From: Rheinheimera tangshanensis
Lineage (GTDB): Bacteria > Pseudomonadota > Gammaproteobacteria > Enterobacterales > Alteromonadaceae
Length of the DNA: 64,000 nucleotides
NCBI RefSeq assembly: GCF_014645135.1
Contig: NZ_BMLH01000005.1
Location: 230,951-294,950 of the forward strand
Direction of reading: 5' to 3'
Shown here: piece by piece, positions 1 through 8,273 of the stretch
How positions within the stretch are numbered: position 1 is the stretch's first letter
How the letters are laid out: each line of letters begins with the position of its first letter
Notes under the pieces: model-generated
Databases searched by the model: none
The model's input: the letters and a program-made list of their open reading frames with translations, nothing else
Told to the model about the DNA's origin: nothing
Program-made: the position numbers and the translations under genes

Positions 1-45
1 ACATTGTTCCGTCCTTATTTCATACTGGAGTAGTTCGGCACTAGC

Positions 46-1125
46 TTAAGCTGGAGTGGCTTTACCGCCAGGGAACGAATATCGGATGATCCGCCCGACT
101 ACGGTAGCGTACTGACGTAAAAAACTTCCGCTGTTATAAGCAATACCATATTTTTTAGCAATAGCCTGCACTTGCGGTGCCACTGTCAGATAATGCAAAG
201 CTGGCATATCTGGATAAAGATGATGCTCAATCTGGCAGCTTAAGTGCCCCGTCAAAATATGAAACCAGCGTGGCCCGGTAAAATTGGATGACCCCAGAAT
301 TTGCCGGTAGTACCAGTGACCGCGGCTTTCGCCTTCGCATTGCTGCTGAGTAAAAGTATGAACATCAGCAGTAAAATGACCACAAAAAATCACAGTAGAT
401 GTCCATAAGTTACGGATCAAATTCGCCAGTACATTGCCAGCCAACACCCATAACCACATAGGCCCGGCGATTAAAGGGAAAAATACATAATCTTTAAACA
501 ACTGACGCGCACCTTTACCAAAAAAAGCTTTTTTCAAATCGCTGTGACTAACACTGTTGACCCGATCAGCTTTCTTTTTACCAAAAAATACCCGCTCCCC
601 CGCCAGCTCGTGATAAGACACACCCCATTGAAACAAAGTGCTTAACAGCAGATAGGTGACAAACTGCCATAAGTTACGCAGACGCCAGCGGAAGTCGTTA
701 CTTAAGCGTAATAAGCCATAGCCAAAATCGCGGTCTTTTCCGATGATATTGGTGTAAGTGTGATGCTCAAAATTATGGGTGCGTTTCCAGGAGCCAGCAT
801 CACAGGCGATATCCCATTCAAAGCGCTTTGAATGCAACACAGGGTCATTCATCCAGTCGTACTGACCATGCAAAACGTTATGGCCTATTTCCATATTGTC
901 GAGAATTTTGGCCAGTGCCAACAGGGCAACACCGAATACCCACAACCATGGCGTAACAAAACCCAACACCATCAGGATGCGACCTGAAATAGCGCTTAAG
1001 CGCTGCGTCAGCAGCATACGGCGTATATAGCGTGCTTCTTTGTCACCCAATTGGTTCATCACATTGGCTTTCACCTGATCCAGCTCAGCAGCCAGTTCGG
1101 ATAATTGTTGTTCTGTAAGTTTCAT
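46..1125 (-). CDS. Acyl-lipid/acyl-CoA fatty acid desaturase (membrane di-iron)
   Basis: A membrane fatty acid desaturase that would insert a double bond into acyl chains using electrons from the reductase encoded just upstream. The three histidine boxes of the family are visible: GHNVLHGQ, HNFEHHTYTN and QIEHHLYP, with hydrophobic segments between them. The start is taken at the ATG at 1125 (MKLTEQQ), because an upstream GTG-initiated extension would overlap the reductase gene. The length of 359 residues is normal. It lies 7 nt after the reductase stop, so the pair forms one operon. This arrangement resembles the DesC/DesB-type desaturase plus reductase pair of Pseudomonas. Substrate and double-bond position cannot be told from sequence. 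Confidence 0.9.
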   Translation of the reverse strand: MKLTEQQLSELAAELDQVKANVMNQLGDKEARYIRRMLLTQRLSAISGRILMVLGFVTPWLWVFGVALLALAKILDNMEIGHNVLHGQYDWMNDPVLHSKRFEWDIACDAGSWKRTHNFEHHTYTNIIGKDRDFGYGLLRLSNDFRWRLRNLWQFVTYLLLSTLFQWGVSYHELAGERVFFGKKKADRVNSVSHSDLKKAFFGKGARQLFKDYVFFPLIAGPMWLWVLAGNVLANLIRNLWTSTVIFCGHFTADVHTFTQQQCEGESRGHWYYRQILGSSNFTGPRWFHILTGHLSCQIEHHLYPDMPALHYLTVAPQVQAIAKKYGIAYNSGSFLRQYATVVGRIIRYSFPGGKATPA

Positions 1126-1132
1126 CGTGATC

Positions 1133-2251
1133 CTATAACTCGATTTGCAGATCGCTGTGCGCAGCACTGATACACAACTGAATTTGCTCAGGGCCATCAC
1201 CTGAAATCTGCCCTGTACGTAAATTCAGTACCTGTCCTGATTTTTTCTGACACACACACTGATAACACACGCCAATACGGCAACCAAAACGCGGACTCAA
1301 GCCTTGTTGTTCCGCAGCCTGCAATAACGGCACTCCGGCAGCGGCTTCTATTGTTGTGACTTTTCCCTGCTCTATGAGCAAGGCTTGCTTAACAGGTCCT
1401 TGTGTTGCAGCCAGTTCTAAGCCAAACCGCTCTGCATGAACAGCATCTGATGGCACACCTTGTTGTATCAAGTCATCCTTGTACTGACGACTCATAGCAG
1501 CGGGACCACAGAGGTAGTAAAGAGCATTGGTCAGAGAAACCTTAGTGTTTTCTTTTAACTGCTGAACTAAGTTCAGCCGGCCCGTGCTTGCTGTTTCAAT
1601 CAGCTGCAGTTCAAACAGGGGTTGTTTTGCCGCCAGTAGTCTCAGCTCAGTCAAGAAAGCGGCCTGTGCTGCATTTTTAACGCAATAAAACAACACAACA
1701 GGCGAAGTCCAGCAACGCAAACTATTTAACATGGACCAGAGTGGCGTTATGCCAGAGCCTGCAGCCACCATCACTATACTTTGTTGCGGCGCACCATCTG
1801 TCTGGGGCTCCAGCACAAAGTCGCCTGTTGCAGCGCTGATACTTAAATGAGTCAGCTTAGCAATGTCTGCCGCTAAGGCTTTCGTGAACTGACCCTGAGG
1901 CTGAATTCGACAACTAATACGAATTTGCTTTTGCTGTGCAAATAACCCGGATGATGAGCTGATACTAAAACTACGACTGATATAACGCCCCTGATGCAAC
2001 AAAGTCACCAGCAGATGCTGACCTGGCGTAAAACCAGTCCAGGAGGGTTCTGGCTCTAACCAGACACTCAATATCTGTTCGGTTTCCCAGCCAGAATCGA
2101 CAATGCGGGCACTGTAATAGTCCGGATGCAGCTCGGCGTTGTTCCAGCGCAGCAAAGGCTGCAGGTAATAACTCAGCTTCGGCTGATTGGCCAGCATTAA
2201 GCTAAATTGGCGATAGAGGCGCTGGCCCCATAAAGAGATCGTTTCGTTCAC
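1133..2251 (-). CDS. Ferredoxin reductase with C-terminal 2Fe-2S domain, electron donor to desaturase
   Basis: A flavodoxin/ferredoxin-NADP reductase-like protein: FAD-binding region with RSFSISSS, NAD(P) region with MVAAGSGITPLWSML, then a plant-type ferredoxin domain with FGCRIGVCYQCVC and a later Cys (ISGDGPEQIQLCIS), giving the CX4CX2C...C ligand pattern. It would pass electrons from NAD(P)H to the adjacent desaturase. I chose GTG at 2251 (VNETISL) because AAGGAC lies just upstream. A GTG 20 codons further upstream (2311) has no obvious ribosome-binding site. It is the first gene of the desaturase operon. Confidence 0.87.
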   Translation of the reverse strand: MNETISLWGQRLYRQFSLMLANQPKLSYYLQPLLRWNNAELHPDYYSARIVDSGWETEQILSVWLEPEPSWTGFTPGQHLLVTLLHQGRYISRSFSISSSSGLFAQQKQIRISCRIQPQGQFTKALAADIAKLTHLSISAATGDFVLEPQTDGAPQQSIVMVAAGSGITPLWSMLNSLRCWTSPVVLFYCVKNAAQAAFLTELRLLAAKQPLFELQLIETASTGRLNLVQQLKENTKVSLTNALYYLCGPAAMSRQYKDDLIQQGVPSDAVHAERFGLELAATQGPVKQALLIEQGKVTTIEAAAGVPLLQAAEQQGLSPRFGCRIGVCYQCVCQKKSGQVLNLRTGQISGDGPEQIQLCISAAHSDLQIEL

Positions 2252-2403
2252 ACTGGTCCTTCCACTTGAATTCAGCGCACAGTTGTACACTAAAAATAAA
2301 TGAAACTCCACTTTCAGGATTTAAAAACAATAAACAAAACAATCAAACCAATGAATTTAAACAAGTTATTTATATTTATAATTTGAGCGAAAATACAAAA
2401 GTG

Positions 2404-2421
2404 AGTGAACAGATGTTAACT
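2404..2421. promoter_or_regulatory. DesT-like operator upstream of the desaturase operon
   Basis: The 18-bp sequence AGTGAACAGATGTTAACT is an imperfect palindrome (AGTGAAC-N4-GTTAACT) about 150 bp upstream of the reductase start, in an AT-rich leader. From memory it closely resembles the Pseudomonas DesT operator (AGTGAAC-N4-GTTGACT), which controls an equivalent desaturase/reductase operon. No DesT regulator gene is in the window. Confidence 0.5.
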
Positions 2422-2514
2422 TTTAAAAATAAAACACTTTAAGGAGGGAAAGTTGAACACAAGCCCTTTGGAGTTGGACAAAGGCAATAACAGAAAAACA
2501 AAAGCAAACTGAGG

Positions 2515-2899
2515 TTAGGGCCAGAGCTTTACATCAGGGCTTTGGGCAAAATCGGCGCGTTGTGGCATCACCAGACAAAATCGATGGACGAAGAGCACCG
2601 ATCAGTTTAAAGAGTGGCATTTGTTTGATAACAAAAGCGCCCAATTTGCTCAAGCGATCCACTTCAGCCGCACTATTGTCAGTCTCACTATCCTGGTAAA
2701 TATGGCTTGGGTGTTCAACTTTTTGCAGCAATAGTTTGGGCTCAGTGGATGTATTGTTCAGGTAGGCATAACGCTCGGTCCACTGCGGATCTGCAGGCAG
2801 TTGCTAATAACCTAACGCCTGGCTCCAAAATTCACTGGTCTGCTAAATATTGTCCACTTTGCTATCCAGAACAAAAGCGGCTAAACGACTTTTATGCAT
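2515..2899 (-). pseudogene. Decayed VOC/glyoxalase-superfamily gene
   Basis: Reading the minus strand from ATG at 2899 gives MHKSRLAAFVLDSKVDNI, stop, QTSEFWSQALGY, stop, then an uninterrupted stretch containing LLLQKVEHPSHIYQDSETD and AAEVDRLSKLGA. All of it is in one frame and all of it resembles VOC-family (glyoxalase/bleomycin-resistance fold) proteins. Near the 3' end the homologous reading moves to another frame, HRFCLVMPQRADFAQSP, ending at TAA 2515-2517. The gene therefore carries two in-frame TAG codons, both plausibly CAG-to-TAG changes, plus a frameshift. A GGAGAG ribosome-binding site survives. It lies 12 nt downstream of the lipoprotein gene in the same direction. Confidence 0.85.
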
Positions 2900-2911
2900 G
2901 CTCTGCTCTCC

Positions 2912-3490
2912 CTATTGCGGCCAGTTACTACCAGCGTCACAGTTTTCGACCCACAACACATTGTTACGAGAATCGTTATTGATATAGACCTGATTCACAG
3001 CAGACTTAGGATAAACCAGACCATCGCCACAATCGGCACTTTGACCTGGCCCTACCACAATTTTACTACCCACTTTTAATGTACAGCTGCTCATTTGGTT
3101 TAATACGCTCCAGTTTGGACAAATAGCATTGGCTTCTCTGTACTGCTCTGTTGGACCTTCAGGTCGCATAAATGACCACCAGCGACCGTATAACGTATAG
3201 CTTTTGCTCTGATCCCAGACTCGATAGACCTTCACTGGCGCTGTAGCGACAAACACCTGCCCCATGCAAAGCTGGCCTTTATCAGGCTGGCCTAAAGCAG
3301 ATTGCAGTAGATCTGGATCCGAAATGGCTTTGAGTCCTGCAGCTGGAGCCTGAATTATGCCGATACAATGACTTGGTTGTGCTGCAACAGATGAATTGGC
3401 TTGTGATGAGGTAGAAGAAGGTAAAGCACTACAACCTGCCAGCAGAGACGCCGCCAGCAGTATCCATAATTGGGTAGTCCAAACACGCAT
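2912..3490 (-). CDS. Putative lipoprotein, unknown function
   Basis: A 192-residue protein with a type II signal peptide: positive start MRVWTTQ, hydrophobic core, lipobox LAGC with Cys at about residue 20, then a Ser/Gln-rich linker. The mature part contains several cysteines (HCIGI, QLCMGQ, AICPNW, SCTLKV, DCGDG, ENCDAG), which suggests disulfide bonds in the periplasm. I do not recognise the family. It sits directly upstream of the decayed VOC gene and may once have shared its transcript. Confidence 0.7.
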   Translation of the reverse strand: MRVWTTQLWILLAASLLAGCSALPSSTSSQANSSVAAQPSHCIGIIQAPAAGLKAISDPDLLQSALGQPDKGQLCMGQVFVATAPVKVYRVWDQSKSYTLYGRWWSFMRPEGPTEQYREANAICPNWSVLNQMSSCTLKVGSKIVVGPGQSADCGDGLVYPKSAVNQVYINNDSRNNVLWVENCDAGSNWPQ

Positions 3491-3628
3491 AAATCCTGTT
3501 CCTTGTATCCTTTGTTATCGGGGGGATGCCTGATTAAAGTACATTAATCAGGAACAAGGAACAGCTTAGCTCAAAAACACACGACTGATCAGTAAGTAAG
3601 CATTTTTCCTGGAGAAAAACTGGCTGAG

Positions 3629-4084
3629 TTAAAGACGCTTTTCCATAAACACACTTAAGGGATCTAGCTGATAAGAGCCAAAGGGAGCCCTGTAGTGATA
3701 TCCTAACTTTTCATAAAGTCCTAATGCTTCGGGCTGAGAAATACCTGTTTCAAGCCGGACCAGCAGGACTTGTTGTTCCACAAGATGAGCTTCCAACGCT
3801 TGCATCAGCTGCTTTGACACACCACGGCCTCTGAAAGACTCCAGCACATAAACCCGCTTGATCTCACCATAACTGCCATCATCATTCATTATTTTAACAG
3901 CACCACAGCCTGCCAAGTCACCATCCAGATAAGCCCCTAAAAATAGGACATTGGGCAATGCCAAAGCCGCTGGGCTTTCCATATGATTACTTTCAGCCGG
4001 GTATAAAGACGCCATATACGCATCAGACAATGCCAACAAATGTGCAGCCGGTGCAGATAAAGGATCTAGGGTTTTAATATACAT
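3629..4084 (-). CDS. GNAT-family N-acetyltransferase
   Basis: A 151-residue GNAT acetyltransferase that would transfer acetyl from acetyl-CoA to an amine. The core motif is visible: EIKRVYVLESFRGRGVSKQL, containing the V-x3-RGRGVS acetyl-CoA pyrophosphate-binding loop, followed by LYEKLGYHYRAPFGSY near the C-terminus. The start is placed at MYIKTLDPLS (4084). The upstream in-frame extension is hydrophobic and unlike the family. No clear ribosome-binding site is visible. Substrate unknown. Confidence 0.8.
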   Translation of the reverse strand: MYIKTLDPLSAPAAHLLALSDAYMASLYPAESNHMESPAALALPNVLFLGAYLDGDLAGCGAVKIMNDDGSYGEIKRVYVLESFRGRGVSKQLMQALEAHLVEQQVLLVRLETGISQPEALGLYEKLGYHYRAPFGSYQLDPLSVFMEKRL

Positions 4085-4194
4085 AAACAGATTCTGCAGG
4101 GATAAAAGTAAGTAGTATTCAAACAAAAACAACGCTACCCACGCAATGCTTTTCACTGTCTAAAAAGCAAAAATCAGCCAGCCGGACAGTTGGA

Positions 4195-4920
4195 TTAACG
4201 ACAACCTTTAAGATAACTGCAACTATGAGCCTTGGCATACTGCTGCAACACTTCAATAACACGTTGATGATCAGCGGAAGCAGCAGAGACAACAAAATAG
4301 GCATCTATTTCTGCCAGCTTCTTTTGTTTTAAGCCAGCGACCACATCAGTGGATTGCGTATCAGCATAAGCCACAAAAGGGCCTTGGTAACTAATTAAGT
4401 GTTGAGTACGCTGATGCAAAAATAACTGAATTGCACTAATACTGTCCGGCATATCGACTAACTGATAGCCTTGTTGCAGTAATTGCTGACGCTGACCTAA
4501 ATAATCAAAGGAGCGGATCGCTGCCACAGTTTTATCTTGTGGCGCATCAGTGCTCAACTGATGGCTATACAGCATCAACTGCATCGGCATATAGGCGGGT
4601 TCAACAAATTTATGTTTTTTACTGATAGCCGCTGTGGTTTTTACATTGATACTAAAATCCACCTCGCCTTGGTCCAGTAACAGATACATCCGGGCAGGTG
4701 TGGTACAAACTGCTTTTAACTTAAAGCCTGCTTGCGAAAAAAGCCGCTGAGCCAATAGATATCCATCTCCGGCACAAGTTTTACCATCAGCACTGACAAC
4801 AAAATCAGGTGGAAAATTATGGATCCCCATGCGCAGCACTTTGTCTGACAGAATTGGCAGATCGGCCACCACAGGAGGCTGTATCAGCAAAGCTAAAACA
4901 CAAAGAAGTCTGTATCGCAT
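4195..4920 (-). CDS. Periplasmic solute-binding-like protein (SBP_bac_3 type)
   Basis: A secreted 241-residue protein with a signal peptide (MRYRLLCVLALLIQPPVVA) and the two-lobed amino-acid-binding fold typical of family 3 extracellular solute-binding proteins (VLRMGIHNFPPDFV near the N-terminus; VDFSINVKTT; AISYQGPFVAY-like region later). It has no neighbouring ABC permease or ATPase, so it may act as an orphan sensor or binding protein. Start chosen at ATG 4920; a TTG sits one codon upstream. It resembles in type the protein at 13202-14044, but I see no close identity. Confidence 0.65.
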   Translation of the reverse strand: MRYRLLCVLALLIQPPVVADLPILSDKVLRMGIHNFPPDFVVSADGKTCAGDGYLLAQRLFSQAGFKLKAVCTTPARMYLLLDQGEVDFSINVKTTAAISKKHKFVEPAYMPMQLMLYSHQLSTDAPQDKTVAAIRSFDYLGQRQQLLQQGYQLVDMPDSISAIQLFLHQRTQHLISYQGPFVAYADTQSTDVVAGLKQKKLAEIDAYFVVSAASADHQRVIEVLQQYAKAHSCSYLKGCR

Positions 4921-4972
4921 CAAGCACTCTTCAAATGAGGGTCAGAGTGCGCGACTCTGACCCACAACACTA

Positions 4973-5470
4973 TTAAGCTAACACAGCCAAAGCACCTTCA
5001 TACGAAGGTTCATCTGCAGTTTCAGCCACTTGCTCTGTGTACAACACTGAACCGTCAGTGCCAATGACAACTACAGCACGGGATAGTAACCCTGTCAGAG
5101 GACCTGTAGAAAAAGCTACACCGTAGTCTTTGCCAAAAGAGCTGCGGAAACTTGAACCATTTTTCACTTGCTCTAAACCTTCAGCACCACAAAAACGAGC
5201 CTGAGCAAAAGGTAAGTCAGCAGAAACACACAAGACTGTGGTGTTGCTTAAGCTTGATAAGGCTTTGTTAAAAGTACGGACAGAGGTAGCACAAGTTGGA
5301 GTATCCACACTCGGGAAAATATTCAGTACCAAACGTTGTCCGGCAAAATCTGATAGTTTCACATCCGCTAAACCTGCACCTGTTAAGGTGAAATCAGGGG
5401 CTTTACTGCCCACTGCCGGCAGTTCGCCTACGGTCTGAAATGGATTACCTTTTAATGTTACTGTGGCCAT
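4973..5470 (-). CDS. tpx: Thiol peroxidase Tpx
   Basis: An atypical 2-Cys peroxiredoxin that reduces hydroperoxides with thioredoxin as electron donor. The full length of 165 residues matches the family. The peroxidatic site VDTPTCATSVRTFN (Cys60) and resolving Cys94 in ARFCGAEG are both present, as are the N-terminal MATVTLKGNPFQTVGELP and the SRAVVVIGTDGSVLYTE strand typical of Tpx. A strong GGAGCC-type ribosome-binding site precedes the ATG at 5470. It stands alone between divergently unrelated genes and reads as a housekeeping oxidative-stress gene. Confidence 0.95.
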   Translation of the reverse strand: MATVTLKGNPFQTVGELPAVGSKAPDFTLTGAGLADVKLSDFAGQRLVLNIFPSVDTPTCATSVRTFNKALSSLSNTTVLCVSADLPFAQARFCGAEGLEQVKNGSSFRSSFGKDYGVAFSTGPLTGLLSRAVVVIGTDGSVLYTEQVAETADEPSYEGALAVLA

Positions 5471-5511
5471 GAGTCGGCTCCTTTAGGTTAGAAAATCGGG
5501 TTAGTTAAAAA

Positions 5512-6144
5512 TCAGGGCGTATAGGAAGCACCAAAGCCTTTTTTCGGCTTTTTGGGTTTTTCCTGAGCGGTAATAGCCAGTTGATAACTCATCATCTGGC
5601 CTTGTTTAATCTGAATTTGTTGTGTCACCCAGTCGGCATTTTGCCATGGATGCCAGAGTTTGAGCTGATAGCTGCCATCAGGAACATCGTTAAAAGTCAC
5701 CAGCCCTTTAGCATCTGTCACCTGTAAAAACGGGCTTTGCCCTACATAAATATAAGCCTGCATATAATCGTGAATATTACAGCCTAAAGCGACAATACCT
5801 GCCTGGTCAAACAACACAGGAGCCTCAGGTTTGTTGGCATACAACTTTAATTCAAAGACTTTGGCAGGAGAAAAAGAATAAACATGATGCCGGGTTTTAT
5901 CCATATTCGGAAAGTCGACTTCGGTACCTATTTGATAGGCTGACACAAAAGGAATAAAAGTCAGGTCCTGTTGTTTTACTTCTGCCTTTTTTACGGAAAA
6001 GGTTTTGTTCGCCGGGTCAAGCAATTCAACCACAGCATCTTCCAGTGGCTGGCCTTGTTGATCCGTGATGCTCAGCTTAACATCAGCTGTGGCATGGAAA
6101 GACAGTAAAAAAACCAGACACAAAACAGGGGTTACAAAGGTCAT
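5512..6144 (-). CDS. Secreted cupredoxin-like protein ('methylamine utilization protein' type)
   Basis: A 210-residue exported protein with signal peptide (MTFVTPVLCLVFLLSFHATA) and a cupredoxin-like domain. Candidate type-1 copper ligands are His in DKTRHHVYSF, Cys in VALGCNIHD and the following His, with a Met close by. The N-terminal SITDQQGQPLEDAVVELLD and C-terminal DVPDGSYQLKLWHPW regions look like carboxypeptidase-regulatory-type beta-sandwich segments. Homologues are usually annotated methylamine utilization protein, but no methylamine genes are present here, so that function should not be assumed. The next gene upstream (6318, plus strand) is a divergent beta-barrel and may be functionally linked. 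Confidence 0.7.
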   Translation of the reverse strand: MTFVTPVLCLVFLLSFHATADVKLSITDQQGQPLEDAVVELLDPANKTFSVKKAEVKQQDLTFIPFVSAYQIGTEVDFPNMDKTRHHVYSFSPAKVFELKLYANKPEAPVLFDQAGIVALGCNIHDYMQAYIYVGQSPFLQVTDAKGLVTFNDVPDGSYQLKLWHPWQNADWVTQQIQIKQGQMMSYQLAITAQEKPKKPKKGFGASYTP

Positions 6145-6317
6145 TCAATCATCACTCCGTGAGCCGGACCTGGCTAAAGTCTGCTTAAACTAAAGCAGTT
6201 TAGACCTGTTGTCATCATCTACCAGATAAAGCAGCAGAAACTTTTCAGATCTCCGTGTTTTTACCCGTTGATACAAACTGCTACTATCAAGGCAGAATAA
6301 AAATAAGGAATCCAGGG

Positions 6318-7565
6318 ATGTCCCCCACTCGTCCGACTGCTTTTTTAATCAGCCTGATCCCAGCACTGCTGTTCAGTGTCACCACAGCAGCATCCGAACA
6401 ACTGAGCCTAAAAGGGCGAGGCGAATTTTATCTTAATAAACAAAATGATACAGCAGATTATTTAGCGCCCTGGTGGCAAAAAGGCACAGGACAATTTGGC
6501 TATCACACAAAGGCCGGAGCTGGACCACAGTATCTGGTTGCTTTACTTGAAGGCGATTCTGATTTTTCGGCAGTAGTGCATGCACAGTGGCACAGAGCAC
6601 CAGAAGCAGGGGTTGGAGTGACAGAAGCCTGGCTAAACTGGAGCCCTTTACCTGCCTCAGGCTACAGAGTTCGAGGCAGAGCTGGCGTATTTTATCCTGC
6701 GATGTCGCTGGAAAATACCGACTTGGCCTGGACTTCGCCTTATACCCATTCATTTTCTGCCATCAACAGCTGGATGGCCGAAGAAATCAAAACCAGAGCA
6801 GTTGAATTGTCAGTCAGTCGTCCCGGCCGTTTTTTTAAATCAGACCATAGTTTTCAGTGGGTTGGCGCGTTATTTCAAGGCAACGATCCGGCAGGTTCTA
6901 TCTTAACCTGGCGAGGTTTTGCTGTGCATAATCTGCAAAGCGGCATCGGCGAACGCATTGATTTTGCCAACTACCTCAGCATAGCGCCAGGCGGGACCGT
7001 GGAACCACAACCGGCCTGGGTCGAACCCAATCGCGAGTTGGATCATAAAACCGGCTATTACGCAGGACTGCACTGGCAGCACAAAGACCAGACCGAAGCC
7101 CGGCTTTATTGGTATGACAACAGAGGCGAACCTACGACCTTTAAAGATGGCCAGTATGCCTGGGACACCCGTTTTGTCAGTCTGGCTTTGCAACATCAAC
7201 TGACAGAACAGTGGCGGCTGCTGGCGCAGTATCTGAATGGCGATACCGCTATGGGGCAAAAGGTGGTTGTCGCAGATTATCGCAGTAGTTACCTGATGCT
7301 GAACTATCAATCAGAGCAGCACAGTATCAGTGTCCGTTATGACCGTTTTGAAGTGACAGATCAAGACCAGACTCCAACAGACGATAACAATGGCAAAGGC
7401 CATAGCTGGACTATCAACTGGACCTATCAGCTGACAGACCATTTTGATATTGCACTGGAGCACAGCAGCTTAACCAGCGTTCAAGCGAACAGGACCCAGT
7501 GGGATGACTGGCTGGCAAAAGCGAAGCAGCGCTCCAGTAGTTTGATTTTGGGGTATCGATGGTAA
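6318..7565 (+). CDS. Outer-membrane beta-barrel protein, porin-like
   Basis: A 415-residue exported protein with signal peptide MSPTRPTAFLISLIPALLFS and cleavage near TTAASEQ. The mature chain alternates polar and hydrophobic residues, is rich in aromatic girdle residues (Trp, Tyr), and ends SSLILGYRW, with the terminal aromatic residue expected of BAM-inserted barrels. Start chosen at ATG 6318, preceded by AAGGAA; a longer in-frame start at 6255 would put an unlikely tail before the signal peptide. Family not identified. It is divergent from the cupredoxin-like gene. Confidence 0.7.
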   Translation: MSPTRPTAFLISLIPALLFSVTTAASEQLSLKGRGEFYLNKQNDTADYLAPWWQKGTGQFGYHTKAGAGPQYLVALLEGDSDFSAVVHAQWHRAPEAGVGVTEAWLNWSPLPASGYRVRGRAGVFYPAMSLENTDLAWTSPYTHSFSAINSWMAEEIKTRAVELSVSRPGRFFKSDHSFQWVGALFQGNDPAGSILTWRGFAVHNLQSGIGERIDFANYLSIAPGGTVEPQPAWVEPNRELDHKTGYYAGLHWQHKDQTEARLYWYDNRGEPTTFKDGQYAWDTRFVSLALQHQLTEQWRLLAQYLNGDTAMGQKVVVADYRSSYLMLNYQSEQHSISVRYDRFEVTDQDQTPTDDNNGKGHSWTINWTYQLTDHFDIALEHSSLTSVQANRTQWDDWLAKAKQRSSSLILGYRW

Positions 7566-7577
7566 CAAGAAGCCGTC

Positions 7578-8201
7578 TTACCCCAGTAGCATCCATAACG
7601 CCACAGCAAACATTAAACTGGCCGCAATACGATTGAGCCACTGCACTTTGTTTTGTTGCTGGAAAAATGCACCTAATGCTTTACCACCACTGGCGTACAG
7701 CAGCATCGACAAAAACTCCAGCACAAGAATAATACACACCAGCACCAGCAACTGCGGCCAAAACGCCAGTTGGCTGTCGATAAAAGGTGGCAACAACGCC
7801 ATATGAAAAGCCCAGCCTTTGGGATTAGACACTGCGGTGACAAACCCCTGGCTAAATAAAGTGCGCCTTGGCATCAGCTCCCGACTGATACCGGCCTGAG
7901 GAATAGCTAACTTGCCTTTGGCCCACCACATTTGCCAGCCGATATAAGCTAAAAAAAGAGCGCCTGCAATTTTAAACCACTGAAATACAACCGGAAACTG
8001 TAGCATCATAGCTGCGACACCACACACAGCCAGAATAGCGACCAAGGCCACACCTAACATCTCGCCCCACATCATCCAGAATGTACGGCGCACGCCCTGT
8101 GTCATGCCAAGCGTCATAGCCAGAGTCATGCACATACCCGGCGTAACCGAAACAAATAAAAAAGTTGGAATAAAAGCGCCCATCAAGGCCAGATTGATCA
8201 T
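7578..8201 (-). CDS. LysE/RhtB-family amino-acid exporter
   Basis: A 207-residue inner-membrane transporter of the LysE superfamily with about six hydrophobic segments. The signature N-terminal segment FLFVSVTPGMCMTLAM (normally TPGPN) and GEMLGVALVAILAVCGVAA, then AYIGWQMWWAKGK and TAVSNPKGWAFHMALLPPF, fit RhtB-type exporters of amino acids or homoserine lactone-like compounds. Start placed at ATG 8201 behind GAGG; the upstream in-frame extension is not hydrophobic. Substrate unknown. Confidence 0.85.
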   Translation of the reverse strand: MINLALMGAFIPTFLFVSVTPGMCMTLAMTLGMTQGVRRTFWMMWGEMLGVALVAILAVCGVAAMMLQFPVVFQWFKIAGALFLAYIGWQMWWAKGKLAIPQAGISRELMPRRTLFSQGFVTAVSNPKGWAFHMALLPPFIDSQLAFWPQLLVLVCIILVLEFLSMLLYASGGKALGAFFQQQNKVQWLNRIAASLMFAVALWMLLG

Positions 8202-8273
8202 AGCTACCTCATCAATGAAGAGCGCTATTCTGTCTGGTTGTGCAGACGACAACAAGAGTGGCTGACCTACTTT

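Noticed and set aside
2707..2982. Plus-strand open frame of 91 codons
   Set aside because: It lies antisense to the decayed VOC gene and the end of the lipoprotein gene, whose minus-strand reading has clear family residues.
5512..6144. Methylamine utilization function for the cupredoxin-like gene
   Set aside because: No mau genes or amine dehydrogenase in the window; the name is inherited from database annotation.
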